Assembly: GCA_959602045.1 (NCBI GenBank)
Contig: CAUGRT010000007.1
Coordinates: forward strand, 7,472-71,471
Origin: an uncultured Clostridia bacterium
GTDB taxonomy: Bacteria; Bacillota; Clostridia; UBA1381
DNA: 64,000 nucleotides
Direction: 5' to 3'
Shown: positions 36,254 through 44,891 of the stretch, one piece after another
Numbering within the stretch: the stretch's first letter is position 1
Layout of the letters: every line of letters begins with the position of its first letter
Program-made: the position numbers and the translations under genes
The notes under the pieces: model-generated
Databases searched by the model: none
Told to the model about the DNA's origin: nothing
What the model saw: the letters and a program-made list of their open reading frames with translations, nothing else

Positions 36254-36580
36254 CTATTTTGTCAGCTCATAACTGTCCAAGATCATGTTTTTTATTTCAT
36301 CGACCGGAACACTTCCATCCAATATAATGGAATTCCAATGCTGTTTATTCATATGATATGCCGGCATAACGGATTCGTAGGCGCTGCGCCATATATAGGT
36401 CAGATTCGGATTGCATTTAACATTCACCCAGACGCCGCCCATATGGTTATAGATTGCCGCAAACATCTTTTTATTCCCCTTATGCCGCATAACAGCCCAG
36501 TTGGCATCATGAAAGGGATAATCCTCATAGACCCCATTCAGGGATAAACAAAAATCAATCGCTTCTTGTCGTGTTTTCAT
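36254..36580 (-). CDS. MmcQ/YjbR family protein
   Basis: A 108-residue protein with the family features of PF04237: a short N-terminal helix (TRQEAIDFCLSLNGVYEDYPF), the core WAVMRHKGNKKMFAAIY, VNVKCNP, and W.S..LDGSVP near the end. The fold resembles a double-wing DNA-binding domain; function is unknown. The ribosome site is weak (TAGG). A terminator follows. Confidence 0.85.
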   Translation of the reverse strand: MKTRQEAIDFCLSLNGVYEDYPFHDANWAVMRHKGNKKMFAAIYNHMGGVWVNVKCNPNLTYIWRSAYESVMPAYHMNKQHWNSIILDGSVPVDEIKNMILDSYELTK

Positions 36581-36617
36581 AAGCCTATCACATTTCCAAT
36601 CTTTTTGTAAATTTTAT

Positions 36618-36695
36618 CTACTCAATCATGATTGTTCTGCTGTCTTCATCCCATTGAACATCAAGATTCAAGCTTTCCGCAATAAAGCGCAAATG
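36618..36695 (-). pseudogene. Remnant of a stalk-domain (Cu amine oxidase N) gene
   Basis: A short frame ending in TAG (36618-36620) reads HLRFIAESLNLDVQWDEDSR then TIMIE. This is the C-terminal half of the copper-amine-oxidase-N domain found in several intact proteins here (compare VPLRFVSEALGTEVEW in the gene at 57772). A stop codon lies directly upstream, so only a fragment remains. The rest of 36696-37094 holds two hairpins and the next gene's promoter, no gene. Confidence 0.65.
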
Positions 36696-36742
36696 TTACA
36701 TGAAACTTCAAAAAATTTTTCCTCTTAAAAACGCTCTGAATT

Positions 36743-36770
36743 TAAAAAACGCCTACAAAGGCGCTTTTTA
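36743..36770. terminator. Bidirectional terminator in gene-poor gap
   Basis: CGCCT/AGGCG stem (36750-36754 with 36759-36763) flanked by A6 and T5-6 runs. A second hairpin GTTAAAGA/TCTTTAAC follows at ~36792-36812. They may belong to the lost stalk-domain gene. Confidence 0.6.
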
Positions 36771-36985
36771 AATATTATTAAAAGAGAGAGATGTTAAAGA
36801 TTTTCTTTAACACTTTTATTGTAACACCAAACCCCCAAAAGGTAAATGCTATTATTTCACTTAGTTATGATAAATTTTCATCCTTATAACGTTTATTATT
36901 GGATGATTTTCCTTTTATATGAAGATATTTTGTAGTTTACGCATCTCCCACTCCTCCAATATACAGGAAAATTCCGTTAAAAGAC

Positions 36986-37014
36986 TTGTATTTTCCGCAA
37001 GAACATGATAAAAT
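36986..37014 (+). promoter_or_regulatory. Promoter of DUF5662/cardiolipin synthase genes
   Basis: TTGTAT (36986-36991), 17-bp spacer, TAAAAT (37009-37014), ~75 nt before the start codon. Confidence 0.55.
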
Positions 37015-37094
37015 AGAATAGAGTATTATTTAGTAAAATAAGAAAATGCATTCTGCCGAACAGAGCATGCATTGAATTTGAGGTTGAAACAACT

Positions 37095-37619
37095 ATGTGG
37101 CATTTTATTAAGCATTTTCATACAATTACAAAGCATCGGCACGCAGTCATTGCGCACTGTGCAAAAACAGGAATCCTCTGGCAAGGCTTGCGCCATGATC
37201 TATCCAAATACTCCCCTGCCGAATTTCTTCCCGGCGCACGTTTTTATCTCGGCGACAGAAGTCCGACAGAGGCAGAGCGCCGCACGCTCGGCTATTCCAA
37301 AGCTTGGATGCACCATAAAGGCAGAAACAAGCATCATTTTGAATATTGGACGGACTACAGTCCGCAGACCCGCCGTCTTGAGGCAGTGAAAATGCCGCTT
37401 AATTATGTGAAAGAAATGTTTTGTGATCGGGTTGCAGCCGGGAAAATATACCTCGGCAAAAAATATACCAACGACAACCCCATTGAATATTTTTTAAACG
37501 GTAACGCAAAAAACCTCATGCATCCCGAAACTGCGGCTCTGCTGCAGGAATGGTTGCTGATGCTGCAGCGCGAAGGAGAAGAAAAAACCTTTGCTTATAT
37601 CAAAAAGCTGAAGGAATAA
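37095..37619 (+). CDS. DUF5662 family protein
   Basis: The 174-residue product starts MWHFIKHFHTITKHRHAVI and contains the His-rich pattern of DUF5662 (LRHDLSKYSPAEF, AWMHHKGRNKHHFEYWTDY, MHPETAALLQEWL). The spaced His and Asp residues suggest a metal-bound HD-like phosphohydrolase fold (inference). No signal peptide. It lies 27 bp before cardiolipin synthase and is probably cotranscribed. Confidence 0.8.
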   Translation: MWHFIKHFHTITKHRHAVIAHCAKTGILWQGLRHDLSKYSPAEFLPGARFYLGDRSPTEAERRTLGYSKAWMHHKGRNKHHFEYWTDYSPQTRRLEAVKMPLNYVKEMFCDRVAAGKIYLGKKYTNDNPIEYFLNGNAKNLMHPETAALLQEWLLMLQREGEEKTFAYIKKLKE

Positions 37620-37646
37620 GAAATCGTACGGAAGGATGAACAGACT

Positions 37647-39188
37647 ATGAAACGATTTTTCAGATTAATTTACTCCAACAAGTTTTTCGCTTTTATCATG
37701 CTGATTATTCAGATTTTGGTACTGGCAATAGGCTATCACTGGCTGAATGAATACTATTTTTATATTCATTTCGCGACAATTATTTTAAGTCTGGGAATCT
37801 CAATTCATGAAATCAACAAAACCTCTGAGCCGGCATTTAAAATTGCATGGATTATGCTGATTGGGTTTGTCCCTATCTTCGGAGCCTTGCTTTATTTGTT
37901 CTTACACCTCAGCCCGGTAACTGATGAATTATACAGAACCTATGCCGCACAGCAAAAAATCACCTTTGGATTGATGGATCAGGATGAAAAAATCTTTAAG
38001 GAGCTATCCGCAAAACATGTTCAAGCGCCCGGTTTAGCAAAATATCTGCGTACTTACAGCGGTTCTCCGGTTTATAAAGACACCTTGACGACTTATTATC
38101 CACTGGGTGAAGAGGCACTTGCGGCAATGATTGAAGATTTAAAGCATGCCGAACACTTTATCTTCCTCGAATTTTTCATTATTAACCGCAGCAGCACCAT
38201 CTGGCATGAAATTGTGGAAATTCTTCGTCATAAAGCGCACAACGGCGTGGAAGTGCGCGTTTGCTATGACGGTATGGGATGTATGGGAATCCTGCCGCGG
38301 GATTATCCGAGTATTTTAAAGGATGCAGGAATCAAATGCAAGGTCTTTTCCCCCATCATGCCGCTTTTATCTACTTATCAGAACAATCGCGATCACCGTA
38401 AAATCTGCGTCATAGACGGTAAAATTGCTTATACCGGAGGAATTAATCTGGCGGATGAATATGCGAATCGTATCGTACGGTTCGGGCATTGGAAGGATAC
38501 CGCCATGCGGATTGAGGGCAGAGCCACAGCCGGTTTTACCTCCTTATTCCTTGAAATCTGGAACTGCGATGAGGATCATGCGTGTGATGATTATTCCTAT
38601 TATATTGACGCTGCCGAAAGCGCTGCTGTTCCGTCTGCTCAGGGCTTCGTTATTCCGTTCGGAGATTGTCCGTTGGATAATACCGCCGTCGGCAAGCGTG
38701 TGTACCTGGATAATCTGAACAATGCAAAACATTATGTGCATATCATGACGCCGTACCTCGTCATTGACAGTGAAATGTATGAAACCATGCGTTATGCGGC
38801 ACAGCGCGGCGTAGATGTAAAGCTCATTCTCCCCCACATTCCGGATAAGTCCTATGCCTTTTGGCTTGCACGAACCTATTATCGCGAGCTTCTGGAGGCC
38901 GGAATCAAGCTTTACGAATATACACCAGGGTTTGTACACTCCAAAATATCCATTACCGATGGTGAACGTGCCGTAATCGGGACAATTAATCACGATTACC
39001 GAAGTTTATATCTGCATTATGAATGTGCGGTGTATCTGCTGGATGTTCCCGAAATCGCAAAAATGGAGATTGATTTCCAGAACACGCTGGTTCAATGTGA
39101 GGAAATTACGCTTGAAACCTGCAAACGTTTTCCGGTCTACCAGAAAATTTTCGGCAAAACCGCCAGAATCCTTGCGCCGTTGATATAA
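37647..39188 (+). CDS. cls: Cardiolipin synthase (phospholipase D type)
   Basis: A 513-residue protein with two N-terminal membrane helices (~10-60), a third near 68-88, and two PLD catalytic motifs: HRKICVIDGKIAYTGG (~250) and HSKISITDGERAVIGT (~430), both HxKxxxxD. It joins two phosphatidylglycerol molecules into cardiolipin at the membrane. GGAAGGATG precedes the start. Length is typical for the Gram-positive enzyme. Confidence 0.95.
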   Translation: MKRFFRLIYSNKFFAFIMLIIQILVLAIGYHWLNEYYFYIHFATIILSLGISIHEINKTSEPAFKIAWIMLIGFVPIFGALLYLFLHLSPVTDELYRTYAAQQKITFGLMDQDEKIFKELSAKHVQAPGLAKYLRTYSGSPVYKDTLTTYYPLGEEALAAMIEDLKHAEHFIFLEFFIINRSSTIWHEIVEILRHKAHNGVEVRVCYDGMGCMGILPRDYPSILKDAGIKCKVFSPIMPLLSTYQNNRDHRKICVIDGKIAYTGGINLADEYANRIVRFGHWKDTAMRIEGRATAGFTSLFLEIWNCDEDHACDDYSYYIDAAESAAVPSAQGFVIPFGDCPLDNTAVGKRVYLDNLNNAKHYVHIMTPYLVIDSEMYETMRYAAQRGVDVKLILPHIPDKSYAFWLARTYYRELLEAGIKLYEYTPGFVHSKISITDGERAVIGTINHDYRSLYLHYECAVYLLDVPEIAKMEIDFQNTLVQCEEITLETCKRFPVYQKIFGKTARILAPLI

Positions 39189-39214
39189 TTGTGTAATAGA
39201 CCGCGAAAACGCTC

Positions 39215-39245
39215 AATAAAATTTACTAAGCTTAAATTTTATTGA
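39215..39245 (+). other. Hairpin before the DUF4830 gene
   Basis: A perfect 11-bp stem CAATAAAATTT/AAATTTTATTG (39215-39225 with 39235-39245) directly follows cardiolipin synthase and ends ~16 bp before the next ATG. It may be a weak terminator for cls or a leader element for the next gene. Confidence 0.5.
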
Positions 39246-39261
39246 AAGTCGGTGAAGCATA

Positions 39262-39702
39262 ATGAAAAGAGCGGTTTATTCCATCGTGACAGTTCTGATT
39301 CTGTTAATCAGTATCGCGGCGTTTGCTGCATTTGCAGAAGAAGCGGTTGATACCAAAGCTGCGGCGTTTCTATCTGAGTATGGCTGGGAAATCAGCGAAA
39401 AGTGCATTGATAAAGCACAGGTGATTATCCCCGATCCATTCGATCTGGTCTATGAAAACTACAATAATCTTCAGCTTGAAGCCGGTCTGGATCTTCGCCC
39501 CTATCGCGGAAAATATGGGATGCGCTATACTTATGAGGTTACAAATTATCCGATCGATCCCGGAGAACCGGTTCGGGCAAATGTGATTATTATTGACGGT
39601 GTGTGCGTCGGCGGCGATATTTGCACCGTATCGCTCGGCGGTTTTATGCATTCTCTGCAAAAAAATTCAGATTCTGATAGGAATCAGACGAATAACAGTT
39701 GA
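39262..39702 (+). CDS. Secreted DUF4830 protein
   Basis: A 146-residue protein with a signal peptide (MKRAVYSIVTVLILLISIAA, cleavage near AFA-EE). The rest fits DUF4830: AAAFLSEYGWEIS, ENYNNLQLEAGLDLRPYRGK, RYTYEVTNYP, then VRANVIIIDGVCVGGDICTV. The family is common in Clostridia and unstudied; it is probably an extracytoplasmic protein. The ribosome site is poor. Its end overlaps the promoter of the VanZ gene. Confidence 0.8.
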   Translation: MKRAVYSIVTVLILLISIAAFAAFAEEAVDTKAAAFLSEYGWEISEKCIDKAQVIIPDPFDLVYENYNNLQLEAGLDLRPYRGKYGMRYTYEVTNYPIDPGEPVRANVIIIDGVCVGGDICTVSLGGFMHSLQKNSDSDRNQTNNS

Positions 39703-39727
39703 TTTTTAGTCAAATATGATGTATAAT
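39699..39727 (+). promoter_or_regulatory. Promoter of VanZ/phosphatase genes
   Basis: TTGATT (39699-39704), 17-bp spacer, TATAAT (39722-39727), overlapping the stop of the DUF4830 gene. Confidence 0.7.
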
Positions 39728-39790
39728 GATAGATATTTAAACAATAGTGATTACTTAATTGCACGCAAAGAAAGGAAATGAACAACAATA

Positions 39791-40273
39791 ATGAAATTAG
39801 CCAAAATTCTTCCACTGATCGCAACACTGGCATTAATGGTGCTGATCTTCCTATTTTCAGCTCAATCCAGTCAAGAGTCCGACGTGATTAGTAAAGGAAT
39901 TGCAGAACCGATTACCGATGCTGTCGTAGCAGCAAAGCATCTTCCCCAAAGCGAAAAGCCACGGCTTATGAGCACTACGCATCATCTTGTCAGAAAAACA
40001 GCACATTTCACGCTTTATGCCGCTTTGGGTGCAAGCGCGCTTGCCCTGTTTCTTTCAATGAAATCAGACAAAAAAAAACGGATATTACTTCTTTGTTCTG
40101 TCATCTTTTGTGCCGTGTATGCCGTTTCCGATGAACTGCATCAACAATTTGTAAGCGGACGTACCCCTATGATTTCCGACGTTCTCCTCGACACGCTCGG
40201 CGCGCTTTGCGGAGGTTTGGTTTGTCTGCTTATATTCACACTTTGTCTGCGCATAAAAGAACATAGAAAATAA
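39791..40273 (+). CDS. VanZ-family membrane protein
   Basis: A 160-residue protein with four membrane helices and the VanZ motifs (PF04892) FSAQSSQESD, RKTAHFTLYAALG, SDELHQQFVSGR and MISDVLLDTLGA. VanZ proteins are linked to low-level teicoplanin resistance, and most homologues have no proven role; an envelope function is likely. AAGGAAATG precedes the start region. Confidence 0.88.
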   Translation: MKLAKILPLIATLALMVLIFLFSAQSSQESDVISKGIAEPITDAVVAAKHLPQSEKPRLMSTTHHLVRKTAHFTLYAALGASALALFLSMKSDKKKRILLLCSVIFCAVYAVSDELHQQFVSGRTPMISDVLLDTLGALCGGLVCLLIFTLCLRIKEHRK

Positions 40274-40343
40274 AGCTAAAGAAAAATTTTAGTCTTATAT
40301 ACGAGCAAATTTTTCGGTTTTAGGAAGGGAGTTAATAGATAGA

Positions 40344-41111
40344 ATGATTGATTTTCACTCACATATCATTCCTGCAATGGATGATGGTTCGGAATCGGTG
40401 GAAATGTCGCTTGAAATGCTGCGTCAAAGCACTCAGCACGGGATTACGGATGTGGTATCCACCTCCCACTGCTACCCAAAATCTTCGGATAGCATTGATC
40501 ACTTTCTGGAACGCCGCAGCCGCGGCATGGAGCTTCTCTCGCAAGCCATTGCCGTCTCTGATATGAGCTTACCGAAAATTCATCTTGGCTGCGAGGTAAA
40601 TATGTATACCGATATTGCCGAGTTAAGCAATATTGAAGATCTGCGGATAGAAAATACAGATTATATTATGGTAGAAATGCCCTATGATCCGTGGAAAGAA
40701 TGGATGATTGATTCGGTATACAAGCTGACCGTTCGGGGGTTAAAGCCGATTATGGCGCATATTGACCGTTTCTTGATGCAGGATTCCGCAATGCTGAACT
40801 CCCTTTATGAATTGGATGTGCTTTACCAGGTAAACGCTGATTTATTTATCGGCAAGCACATGGAGCGATACGCCGATCAGCTGCTTTCAGCCGGACATGC
40901 TCATGTGCTCGGCAGCGATATGCATAATCTGACGCTTCGAAAACCGAATATGGATAAGGCGTATGAAAATATTCTGAAACGCTATGGAACGGACTGCATA
41001 GACTATTTCACCAAAAATTCTGTCCGTATTCTTAACAACCAGCCTATTGAGCAAGCCTCTTTCCAAATACCGCAAAAAAGCTCATTCTTTGGCAAGCTAT
41101 GGAGAAAGTAA
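40344..41111 (+). CDS. CpsB/YwqE-type tyrosine-protein phosphatase (PHP fold)
   Basis: The 255-residue product begins MIDFHSHIIPAMDDGS, the metal-binding HxH...D start of the PHP-type CpsB/CapC phosphatases. Further metal ligands are in VSTSHCYP, GCEVNMY, MAHIDRF and LGSDMHN. Such enzymes dephosphorylate bacterial tyrosine kinases that regulate capsular or exopolysaccharide synthesis. No partner kinase is in the window. GGAAGGGAG lies upstream of the ATG. Confidence 0.9.
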   Translation: MIDFHSHIIPAMDDGSESVEMSLEMLRQSTQHGITDVVSTSHCYPKSSDSIDHFLERRSRGMELLSQAIAVSDMSLPKIHLGCEVNMYTDIAELSNIEDLRIENTDYIMVEMPYDPWKEWMIDSVYKLTVRGLKPIMAHIDRFLMQDSAMLNSLYELDVLYQVNADLFIGKHMERYADQLLSAGHAHVLGSDMHNLTLRKPNMDKAYENILKRYGTDCIDYFTKNSVRILNNQPIEQASFQIPQKSSFFGKLWRK

Positions 41112-41152
41112 CGTCAAACAATCTTTGTATAAACAAATAGTAATTCTGATTT

Positions 41153-41245
41153 GAAAATTCATCTGTTTTTCAGTTTCTGTAGGCGAGTTCCGCGCATCGT
41201 AGCGGATTTCTGAGCCGCAATAAACTGAAAAACAGATGAATTTTC
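41153..41245. repeat. Long stem-loop repeat, family copy 2
   Basis: Two perfectly complementary 24-nt arms (41153-41176 and 41222-41245, containing ATCTGTTTTTCAGTTT) enclose a 45-nt loop with internal pairing (TCCGC/GCGGA or GCGG/CCGC). The loop read on the minus strand matches copy 1 at 25410 in ~80% of positions, while the arms differ but compensate. It fills most of the gap between the phosphatase and MBOAT genes. Confidence 0.85.
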
Positions 41246-41313
41246 TTGAAACACCCCAAACAATTGAGATTAATTTAAACAACAAGAATTTATGATGAGA
41301 GGAGTTATGACCT

Positions 41314-42702
41314 TTGGTATTTTCAAGCTTGATATTTTTATGCATTTTTTTCCCATCTGTTCTGCTGATTTATAATTTTTCAAAAAACATAACCTATAAA
41401 AATGCAGTTCTGGTCTTATTCTCCTTAGTCTTTTACGCATGGGGCGAGCCGGTTTGGGTTGTACTGCTCATCTTCAGCGCATTAATCGACTACATAAACG
41501 GTCTGATTATCGACCGGAACTACGGAACCTGGAAAGCGCGAGCAGCATTGGTTGCTTCCTTAATCATCAATCTCGGCTTGCTTGCCGGCTTTAAATATTC
41601 GGCATTCATCGCAGAGAATCTCAATCGGATATTGCCGATTCAATTACCTGTGCCGCACTTTTCTCTGCCGATCGGGATTTCATTTTATACCTTCCAGACG
41701 TTATCTTATACAATTGATATGTATCGCGGAAAGGCGCACGTTCAGCGTTCGCTTCTGCGTTTTCTTACGTATGTGTCGATGTTTCCGCAATTGGTTGCAG
41801 GGCCGATTGTGCGCTATACCGATGTTGCGCCGGAGCTTCGCCGCAGACGAATTTCAAGCGCTGATTTTGCAGCAGGTGCAAAGCGTTTCACCGCTGGTCT
41901 TTGTAAAAAAATCATCCTTGCCAACAACGCCGGCAATACCGCGCAAATGCTGTTATCCACCTCCATCCCCACGACTGCTTCTTCGTGGCTGGGTATTATT
42001 TTATATACCTTTCAGATTTATTTTGACTTTTCGGGATATTCGGATATGGCAATCGGCATGGGGCGCATGTTGGGATTTCATTTTGCGGAAAACTTTGACT
42101 ATCCGTATATCTCCAAAAATATTACGGATTTCTGGCACCGATGGCATATCTCGCTCAGCTCGTTTTTTCGGGATTATGTATATATTCCATTGGGCGGAAA
42201 CCGCTGTCACCCGATCCGAAATATCATCATCGTCTGGCTACTGACCGGAATCTGGCATGGCGCAAGCTGGAACTTTATCCTTTGGGGCGCTTTTTACGGA
42301 GCATTGCTGCTTTTGGAAAAATTTCCTCTGCGGCATATTATTAAGAAACTCCCATCGCCTTTCTGCTATATCTATACGATGTTTTTCGTTATTTTGGGAT
42401 GGGGCATTTTCTACTTTACCGATATGAATCAGCTTTGGGAATTTCTGCGCCATGCGTTCGGTCAGGGCTGTGATCTCTATGATCTGACAACCGTTTCCGC
42501 ACTGTATTCCAATCTGTGGCTGATTCTGCTGTGCGTTCTTGCGTCCACACCGATTCCGCGCGTAGTCTTTTCGCATCTGTGCAAGAGTTCGGAGCGGTTC
42601 GCAGCCATTGCAGAGCCTTGCGCCATAGTAATCGGATTCGGAATGTGCTTTGTCCTACTGATGGGACAAACCTATAACCCGTTTTTATACTTCAGATTCT
42701 GA
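41314..42702 (+). CDS. MBOAT O-acyltransferase (AlgI/DltB-like)
   Basis: Start is TTG 41314, set by AGGAG 8 nt upstream; the nearby ATG is out of frame. The 462-residue protein has ~10 membrane helices and MBOAT motifs: LPIGISFYTFQTLSYTIDMY, FPQLVAGPIVRY, DFWHRWHISLSSFFRDYVYI and the catalytic His in LTGIWHGASWNF. It moves acetyl groups across the membrane to an outside polysaccharide. The next gene encodes a DHHW protein, the usual extracytoplasmic partner that completes the transfer. Confidence 0.94.
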   Translation: MVFSSLIFLCIFFPSVLLIYNFSKNITYKNAVLVLFSLVFYAWGEPVWVVLLIFSALIDYINGLIIDRNYGTWKARAALVASLIINLGLLAGFKYSAFIAENLNRILPIQLPVPHFSLPIGISFYTFQTLSYTIDMYRGKAHVQRSLLRFLTYVSMFPQLVAGPIVRYTDVAPELRRRRISSADFAAGAKRFTAGLCKKIILANNAGNTAQMLLSTSIPTTASSWLGIILYTFQIYFDFSGYSDMAIGMGRMLGFHFAENFDYPYISKNITDFWHRWHISLSSFFRDYVYIPLGGNRCHPIRNIIIVWLLTGIWHGASWNFILWGAFYGALLLLEKFPLRHIIKKLPSPFCYIYTMFFVILGWGIFYFTDMNQLWEFLRHAFGQGCDLYDLTTVSALYSNLWLILLCVLASTPIPRVVFSHLCKSSERFAAIAEPCAIVIGFGMCFVLLMGQTYNPFLYFRF

Positions 42703-42729
42703 TTGCTGAGAAAAGGAGTTGAAAAATTA

Positions 42730-43914
42730 ATGCGTTCAAAAACCGTTATTCTGACGTTTCTGGCTTTACTGATTGCCGCGGTGGCTCTTTTTTGGTTGCC
42801 ATCCGATGAGGAAAGCTTTAAAAATGAAAATCGCACCCGAACCGCATTGCCGAGGTTGACTGCGGAAAGCTTCTTCTCCGGCAGCTTTATGAAAGATTTT
42901 GAGAACTATACGGACGATCGGATTTCTTTTCGCAGTGCAATGATTACTGCCGGTCGTTTTCTTTCCAATCACAAAGGCATTACGCCGCCCGATGGAAAAA
43001 TCGTATATACCAATAAGGATATTGGCACGGAAACCGTTCAAAAGGCGTGTATGCTGATTGCTGATGGAAAGATTATGGAGGTTTTCAGAAAAAACGAAAC
43101 GGCTGAAAAGAAATATGCTGCTGCTATTAATCACATTGCCGAAAACATTGATGAGAAAATCAATATGTATTCCATTCTCGTGCCAACTCAGTTGGAATTC
43201 AGTGACCGGTTATACAGCAGTATTCAAACCAATCAGAAAAAGACAATTGATGAGATATACGGTATGTTAAATCCGCGAGTTCAAGGGGTGGATGTTTATT
43301 CGCCGCTCAAAAATCACGCAGATGAATACATTTATTACCGCAGCGATCACCACTGGACAATGCTCGGCTCCTATTACGGCTACAGTGCTTTCATGAAAGC
43401 GCAAAATGCCGCTCCGGTCAGCATTTCTAATTTTGAAAAGCATGATGACATTCAATTTCTCGGCTACTTGTATGAGAAATGCCCGGATGAATCCGTCAAG
43501 AAAAATCCCGATACGCTCGTATGGTATGACACACAAAAAACAGCCGATCTGACGATTGAGATGCAAAGCATTAAAAACGGGAAAGTGAATCGTTACACCT
43601 CTCCTATGTTTGATAAAAGCAAAAAGAATTATGACTTTTTCTTTTCCGCCGATCATCCGTACACACAGATTACCAACCGTAAGCTGCCGCAGGGTAAAAC
43701 ATTACTGGTCATTAAGGATTCCTTTGCAAGTAATTTTGTTCCGTGGTGCGTCAATAATTATCACGAAATCATCATGATTGATCCCAGAAATTATCAAGGC
43801 AATCTCCGCGAGGTTTTTCAGAAAAATAAAATTGATGATGTTTTGATTCTAAACTATATTTTCACCACCTCGTTTGAGGATTATTGTGATAAGATGATTA
43901 ATCTGTTTCGCTGA
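42730..43914 (+). CDS. DHHW-family protein (AlgX/AlgJ-like acetylation partner)
   Basis: ATG 42730 (MRSKTVILTFLALLIA) is chosen, GGAG lying 11 nt upstream. 394 residues, an N-terminal membrane anchor, then an SGNH-hydrolase-like domain with the defining motif YYRSDHHWTMLGSYYGY (~200) and a Ser in VIKDSFASNF (~325) as likely nucleophile. It starts 27 bp after the MBOAT stop. Such pairs O-acetylate exopolysaccharides or secondary wall polymers; given the SLH proteins nearby, a wall-polymer target is possible but unproven. Confidence 0.9.
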   Translation: MRSKTVILTFLALLIAAVALFWLPSDEESFKNENRTRTALPRLTAESFFSGSFMKDFENYTDDRISFRSAMITAGRFLSNHKGITPPDGKIVYTNKDIGTETVQKACMLIADGKIMEVFRKNETAEKKYAAAINHIAENIDEKINMYSILVPTQLEFSDRLYSSIQTNQKKTIDEIYGMLNPRVQGVDVYSPLKNHADEYIYYRSDHHWTMLGSYYGYSAFMKAQNAAPVSISNFEKHDDIQFLGYLYEKCPDESVKKNPDTLVWYDTQKTADLTIEMQSIKNGKVNRYTSPMFDKSKKNYDFFFSADHPYTQITNRKLPQGKTLLVIKDSFASNFVPWCVNNYHEIIMIDPRNYQGNLREVFQKNKIDDVLILNYIFTTSFEDYCDKMINLFR

Positions 43915-43917
43915 ATA

Positions 43918-43954
43918 AAAGAGTTGCTGTTTTTTAGGCAGCAACTCTTTTTTT
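43918..43954 (+). terminator. Strong terminator after the DHHW gene
   Basis: GAGTTGCTG (43921-43929) pairs with CAGCAACTC (43939-43947), followed by T7. A runs on the other side allow bidirectional use for the convergent radical SAM gene. Confidence 0.92.
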
Positions 43955-44891
43955 ATCGGAAACGAGCGCCTTGATACGTATCCCGGCGCACCATTTCCTT
44001 ATCAATTTCATTCAAAACTACAAATTTCTTCAGACTCCATAACGGTCCGATCAGTGCATCTTTTGCGCCGTCCCCGGTCAGCCGCTGAATGACGGTTTCT
44101 TCATGAAATAGCTCCAACTGACTCACAATAATATCCACATATTCGGGCAAGCTTAAAAGCTCAAATTCGCCGCGTTCATATTCGGCAGCAATTCTTGTAT
44201 TCTTCAGAACATGCAGTAAATGCAGCTTGACGCAATGCGGACGAAGCGCCGCAACCGTTGCTGCACTCCTTAGCATTTGCTCCCGATCCTCTCCCGGCAA
44301 GCCGTCAATCAAATGCACACAGGTGCGGATTCCGCGTTCCCGGAGTTTTTCATACCCTTCCAAAAATTCCGCATACGTATGACAGCGATTGATTCGTTGC
44401 CCCGTTTCATCGGAAATACTCTGTAAACCCAATTCCACAATCAAATAAGTGCGCTCATTTAATTCCGAAAGATATTCCAACACATCCTCCGGCATACAAT
44501 CGGCGCGTGTGGCAATACTCAGCCCCACCACATTTTCCTCCACCAAGACCGGTTCAAACTTCTCTCGCAAAACCGATGCCGGCGCATACGTATTGGTATT
44601 TGCCTGAAAATACGGAATATACTTGGCTTGCGGCCATTTCCGATGCATACGCTCTTTCACTTCCATGAACTGCGCATGCATGCTTTTCTCCGCATTTCCG
44701 GCAAAATCTCCGCTCCCCATCGGTGAGCAATACGTACAGCCGCCCACGCCGCGGCTGCCATCTATATTCGGACAAGTAAAACCGCCGTTTAATGCAACCT
44801 TAAACACCTTGCCGCCAAATTGATGCCGCAGATGGTAATTCCATGTATGGTAGCGTTTATTATCATCAGAATATTTAAATTTGTTTTCCAT
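43953..44891 (-). CDS. TIGR01212 family radical SAM protein
   Basis: A 312-residue protein with the cluster motif CPNIDGSRGVGGCTYC (Cys x12 Cys x2 Cys), FQANTNTY, GLSIATRADCMP, IVELGLQSISD, and HLIDGLPGEDREQML. These identify the YtqA/TIGR01212 radical SAM family, with a [4Fe-4S] cluster and SAM; the precise reaction is not settled in the family, though tRNA modification is suspected. The start overlaps the end of the flavoprotein gene by 17 bp, so translation is coupled. Confidence 0.92.
   Translation of the reverse strand: MENKFKYSDDNKRYHTWNYHLRHQFGGKVFKVALNGGFTCPNIDGSRGVGGCTYCSPMGSGDFAGNAEKSMHAQFMEVKERMHRKWPQAKYIPYFQANTNTYAPASVLREKFEPVLVEENVVGLSIATRADCMPEDVLEYLSELNERTYLIVELGLQSISDETGQRINRCHTYAEFLEGYEKLRERGIRTCVHLIDGLPGEDREQMLRSAATVAALRPHCVKLHLLHVLKNTRIAAEYERGEFELLSLPEYVDIIVSQLELFHEETVIQRLTGDGAKDALIGPLWSLKKFVVLNEIDKEMVRRDTYQGARFR

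Noticed and set aside
41297..41313. ATG codons just upstream of the MBOAT frame as its start
   Set aside because: They are out of frame with the MBOAT protein; the ribosome site spacing supports TTG 41314.
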